Shown here: piece after piece, positions 45,467 to 48,748 of the stretch
How positions within the stretch are numbered: position 1 is the stretch's first letter
Layout of the letters: each line of letters opens with the position of its first letter
From: Hyphococcus sp.
Lineage (GTDB): Bacteria; Pseudomonadota; Alphaproteobacteria; Caulobacterales; Parvularculaceae
DNA: 48,748 nucleotides
NCBI GenBank assembly: GCA_021776345.1
Contig: JAJFGC010000091.1
Span: 1-48,748 of the forward strand
Direction: 5' to 3'
Notes under the pieces: generated by a model
The model's input: the letters and a program-made list of their open reading frames with translations, nothing else
The model's database searches: none
What the model was told of the DNA's origin: nothing
Position numbers and translations under genes: made by a program

Positions 45467-46996
45467 ATGTCAACCGAAATTCGCGTGCCCGCTTTGGGAG
45501 AATCTGTGACCGAAGCGACCATCGCAAAATGGCTGAAAGCCGAGGGCGAGGCGGTCAGCGCTGATGAGCCCTTGGTCGAGCTTGAAACTGATAAGGTTTC
45601 GGTTGAAGTCCCGGCGCCGCAATCGGGCGTGCTCGCGAGCATCGCCGCACAGGAAGGCGATACGGTTGAGGTCGATGCCTTATTGGGTGCGATTGAGGCG
45701 GGCGCCGGCAAGACAGCTGAGGCGAAGCCAGCCGCCGCGGCGCCGCAAGAAACACAAGCCGCCGCAGCCACTGGCGGCGGCGAGGAAGTTGAAGTTCGCG
45801 TTCCGGCATCCGGCGAATCCGTCACTGAGGCGGACATCGGCGAATGGCTCAAAAAAGAAGGCGATGCCGTAACCGCAGATGAGCCGATTGTCAGCCTTGA
45901 GACCGACAAGGCGGCCATGGATGTGCCCGCGCCCGTATCTGGCGTGTTGAAAAAGATCGCGGCTAAACAAGGCGACACAGTTGAAGTCGGCGCTCTGCTA
46001 GCGGTTATTGAAAAAGGCGCCAGCGCCAAGGCAAACGGCGCCGCGACGCCGAGCGCAAGCTCCAGTGACAACCGCCCGAGCCCGCGTGACGTCGCTGCGT
46101 CCGGGCAAAGTGTTGCGGAAAGTCGCGACAAGCCGCTATCACCCGCTCCCCGCCGCGTTGCCGCCGAGCGCGGCGTCGATACGTCGTCAATAGCCGGAAC
46201 GGGAAAGGACGGCCGCGTTACCAAAGGCGACGTCTTGTCGGCAAAGGTAAAAACACCCGCGACGCCGTCAGCGCCATCAGCGCCGCGCGATCCCGGCGCC
46301 CGCGAAGAGCGGGTCAAGATGTCCCGATTGCGCCAGACGATTGCTCGGCGCTTGAAAGAATCTCAAGACAATGCAGCGATGCTGACGACGTTTAATGATG
46401 TCGATATGAGCGCTGTTATGGATCTCAGAAAACAGTACAAAGAGCTTTTTGAAAAGAAGCACGGCATCAAGCTTGGCTTCATGTCGCTTTTCACCAAGGC
46501 TTGCGTCCATGCGCTGAAAGAAGTGCCCGATGTCAACGCCGAAATCGACGGCGATCACATCATCTACAAAAACCACTATGACATTGGTGTCGCCGTCGGC
46601 TCGGACAAAGGCTTGGTCGTGCCGGTCATTCGCGACGCGGATCAGCTGTCGCTGGCGGAGATCGAATTGACGATCGCCGATTATGGCGAGCGCGCCCGCG
46701 CCGGCGCGTTAAAGCTTGAAGAAATGCAAGGCGGCACGTTTACGATCTCAAATGGCGGGATTTACGGATCGCTCATGTCAACGCCGATCCTGAACCTGCC
46801 GCAGTCAGGCATATTGGGCATGCACCGGATCGAAAAACGCCCGGTTGTCATCGATGACGAAGTTGTCGTCCGCCCGATGATGTATCTGGCGTTGTCCTAT
46901 GATCACCGCATCGTTGACGGCAAAGCCGCGGTGACATTCCTGGAGCGCGTCAAGGAAAACCTCGAAGACCCGCAGCGGCTGTTGCTTGATCTTTGA
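45467..46996 (+). CDS. sucB: 2-oxoglutarate dehydrogenase E2 component (dihydrolipoyl succinyltransferase), two lipoyl domains
   Basis: Two lipoyl motifs ([14 protein letters not shown] and [14 protein letters not shown]), E3-binding region ([33 protein letters not shown]), catalytic core ending [19 protein letters not shown]. Confidence 0.95.
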   Translation: MSTEIRVPALGESVTEATIAKWLKAEGEAVSADEPLVELETDKVSVEVPAPQSGVLASIAAQEGDTVEVDALLGAIEAGAGKTAEAKPAAAAPQETQAAAATGGGEEVEVRVPASGESVTEADIGEWLKKEGDAVTADEPIVSLETDKAAMDVPAPVSGVLKKIAAKQGDTVEVGALLAVIEKGASAKANGAATPSASSSDNRPSPRDVAASGQSVAESRDKPLSPAPRRVAAERGVDTSSIAGTGKDGRVTKGDVLSAKVKTPATPSAPSAPRDPGAREERVKMSRLRQTIARRLKESQDNAAMLTTFNDVDMSAVMDLRKQYKELFEKKHGIKLGFMSLFTKACVHALKEVPDVNAEIDGDHIIYKNHYDIGVAVGSDKGLVVPVIRDADQLSLAEIELTIADYGERARAGALKLEEMQGGTFTISNGGIYGSLMSTPILNLPQSGILGMHRIEKRPVVIDDEVVVRPMMYLALSYDHRIVDGKAAVTFLERVKENLEDPQRLLLDL

Positions 46997-47435
46997 TTTG
47001 ATGTTTCTAAGGCAAGTTGAATACCGTTTATTTGATCATGAAATTGATCATATTGACCATGCTGGCGACGGTTCGCATGAGTTAGACCGAGAGCTGTGTT
47101 TGACTGATAGTGAAGATCGCCAGAAATTTATTTCTTGGCAGCAAAACAAAGACAGCTTTCACGTTGAAATTGGTGATAAGTCCTTTTTTACGAACGATGG
47201 CATAGTTCACAATGCATCGACACATAATATCTGGCGCAAAATTATAAATGAAAATGTACAGCTAAAATATCGTGATAAAGGAAAACAGGTTTTACAAATT
47301 AGTTCTGTTGATTATTCTGTTTTTGTATGTGCGTATGAAACGCAGTGGCAAACAAAAGATGGCTATTGGGGTGCAGATACACTCCACATCTGTCGCAAAC
47401 TGCCTGAAGGCTTCGAGGAAATTCTGAATGACTAA
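46986..47435 (+). CDS. Hypothetical protein inserted between sucB and lpd
   Basis: 149-aa ORF as called (in-frame ATG at 47001) of visibly lower GC than its neighbours: ...[82 protein letters not shown]. Its stop overlaps the lpd ATG by 8 nt. Confidence 0.55.
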   Translation: MIFDLMFLRQVEYRLFDHEIDHIDHAGDGSHELDRELCLTDSEDRQKFISWQQNKDSFHVEIGDKSFFTNDGIVHNASTHNIWRKIINENVQLKYRDKGKQVLQISSVDYSVFVCAYETQWQTKDGYWGADTLHICRKLPEGFEEILND

Positions 47436-48748
47436 TCAATACGACGTCATCATCATCGGCGCCGGTCCTGGCGGCTACAATGCTGCAATTCGCGCAGGGC
47501 AGCTTGGGCTTAAGACGGCGATTATCGAAAAGCGCGACAATAAAAAGCTTGGCGGCACCTGTCTGAATGTGGGCTGCATTCCGTCAAAGGCGCTGCTGCA
47601 TGCGTCCGAGCTTTATGAGTCGGCGGAAAAGGATTTCCAGGGCCTTGGCATCAAGACCGACGGATTGTCGCTTGATTTGCCGCAAATGCTGAAACAGAAA
47701 GACGACGCCGTCGACGGCCTGACCAAAGGCGTCGCGTTCTTGATGAAGAAGAACAAGGTCGAGACGTTTCTCGGCACTGGCGAAATCATTGCGCCAGGCA
47801 AAGTACGGGTCAATGGCGACAAACCGGTGGAGCTCAGCACTAAAAATATCGTCATTGCGACCGGTTCTGAGGTCACGCCTTTGCCGGGTGTCGAGATCGA
47901 TGAAAAACAGATCGTCTCATCGACCGGTGCGCTCGATTTTGCATCCGTTCCGAACCATCTCGTCGTTATCGGCGGCGGCGTTATCGGGCTTGAGCTGGGA
48001 TCAGTCTGGCGCCGGCTTGGCTCAAAGGTGACCGTGGTAGAATATCTTGACCGCATCCTGCCGGGCATGGACGGTGAGGTCTCAAAACAATTCCAGCGTA
48101 TTCTCAAAAAACAGGGCGTCACGTTCAAACTGTCCTCCAAAGTGACCGGTGCGGAAAAGCTCAAAACCAAAGTCAAGCTTACCGTTGAGCCTGCCGCTGG
48201 CGGCGATTCGGAGCAGATCGAGGCTGACGCTGTGTTGCTCGCGATCGGTCGCCGTCCTCATATAGAAGGGTTGGGGTTGGAAACTGTTGGCGTTAAAACA
48301 GACAAACGCGGCATTATCGAAACCAACCACTTCAAAACAAGCGTCGATGGCATTTGGGCGATAGGCGACTGCATTGACGGGCCAATGCTGGCCCACAAAG
48401 CAGAAGACGACGGCGTCGCTTGCATTGAGCTTATCGCCGGCAAGGCTGGGCATGTGAATTATGAGACGGTGCCGGGCGTTGTTTATACCTATCCGGAGGT
48501 TGCCTATGTCGGAAAAACCGAAGAGGAGCTGAAAGAGGCGGGTATTGACTACAAAATCGGCAAGTTTCCTTTCGCCGCCAACAGCCGCGCCAAAACCAAC
48601 CATGAAACGGATGGTTTTGTAAAAGTGCTGGCGGATGCGAAAACCGACCGGGTGTTAGGCTGTCATATTATCGGTCGGGAGGCCGGCGAGTTGATTGCCG
48701 AGGCCGTCAGCGTCATGGAATTTGGCGGCGCCTCGGAAGATATTGCCC
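47428..48748 (+). CDS. lpd: Dihydrolipoyl dehydrogenase (truncated by right window edge)
   Basis: Manual translation from ATG 47428: [70 protein letters not shown]... (GGTCLNVGCIPSK redox motif). Absent from the ORF track because it is open at the edge. Confidence 0.96.
   Translation, partial: MTNQYDVIIIGAGPGGYNAAIRAGQLGLKTAIIEKRDNKKLGGTCLNVGCIPSKALLHASELYESAEKDFQGLGIKTDGLSLDLPQMLKQKDDAVDGLTKGVAFLMKKNKVETFLGTGEIIAPGKVRVNGDKPVELSTKNIVIATGSEVTPLPGVEIDEKQIVSSTGALDFASVPNHLVVIGGGVIGLELGSVWRRLGSKVTVVEYLDRILPGMDGEVSKQFQRILKKQGVTFKLSSKVTGAEKLKTKVKLTVEPAAGGDSEQIEADAVLLAIGRRPHIEGLGLETVGVKTDKRGIIETNHFKTSVDGIWAIGDCIDGPMLAHKAEDDGVACIELIAGKAGHVNYETVPGVVYTYPEVAYVGKTEEELKEAGIDYKIGKFPFAANSRAKTNHETDGFVKVLADAKTDRVLGCHIIGREAGELIAEAVSVMEFGGASEDIA

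Noticed and set aside
45427-46317. 296-aa S/T/A/P-rich minus-strand ORF
   Set aside because: Antisense to the Ala/Pro/Glu-rich linker and lipoyl regions of sucB; composition is a by-product of the sense codons.
1-48748. CRISPR arrays, rRNA, tRNA
   Set aside because: No regularly spaced repeats, rRNA-like or convincing cloverleaf sequences were recognised by eye. A tRNAscan-SE/Infernal run would be decisive.

Overview
The window looks alphaproteobacterial. It has two parts. (1) About 0-20.6 kb is a rearranged polysaccharide (O-antigen/capsule-type) locus. It carries a UDP-ManNAc3NAcA-type sugar pathway (wbpI, wbpD, wbpA, wbpE, wbpB homologues), several GT-B glycosyltransferases (two are multi-module), a coiled-coil methyltransferase, an LpxD-like acyltransferase, an ABC-exporter-like membrane protein with no ATPase domain, and rfbC. 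(2) About 20.8-48.7 kb is mostly housekeeping: nrdB, a patatin, an AGCS symporter, rfbA, asd, ldcA/mpl, and a suc operon (sucC, sucD, sucA, sucB, lpd) with extra genes inserted between its members. The main observations come from degenerate DNA between the intact genes. (a) The divergent wbpD/GT pair appears twice in inverted orientation, and the opposite member has decayed in each copy: 6.0-7.2 kb has intact wbpD and a dead GT, and 13.0-14.7 kb has intact GT and dead wbpD. A wbpI 3' remnant at about 19.8-20.0 kb, opposite in strand to the wbpI gene at the left edge, fits the same pattern. (b) A 1212-aa triple glycosyltransferase has a third module lacking its N-terminal half. That missing half lies immediately next to its stop codon on the opposite strand, which suggests an intragenic inversion. 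(c) A 5'-truncated sulfotransferase remnant with one in-frame TAG is fused into the 3' end of ldcA. No rRNA, tRNA, CRISPR array or transposase was recognised. All homology statements are pattern recognition by eye; no searches were run.
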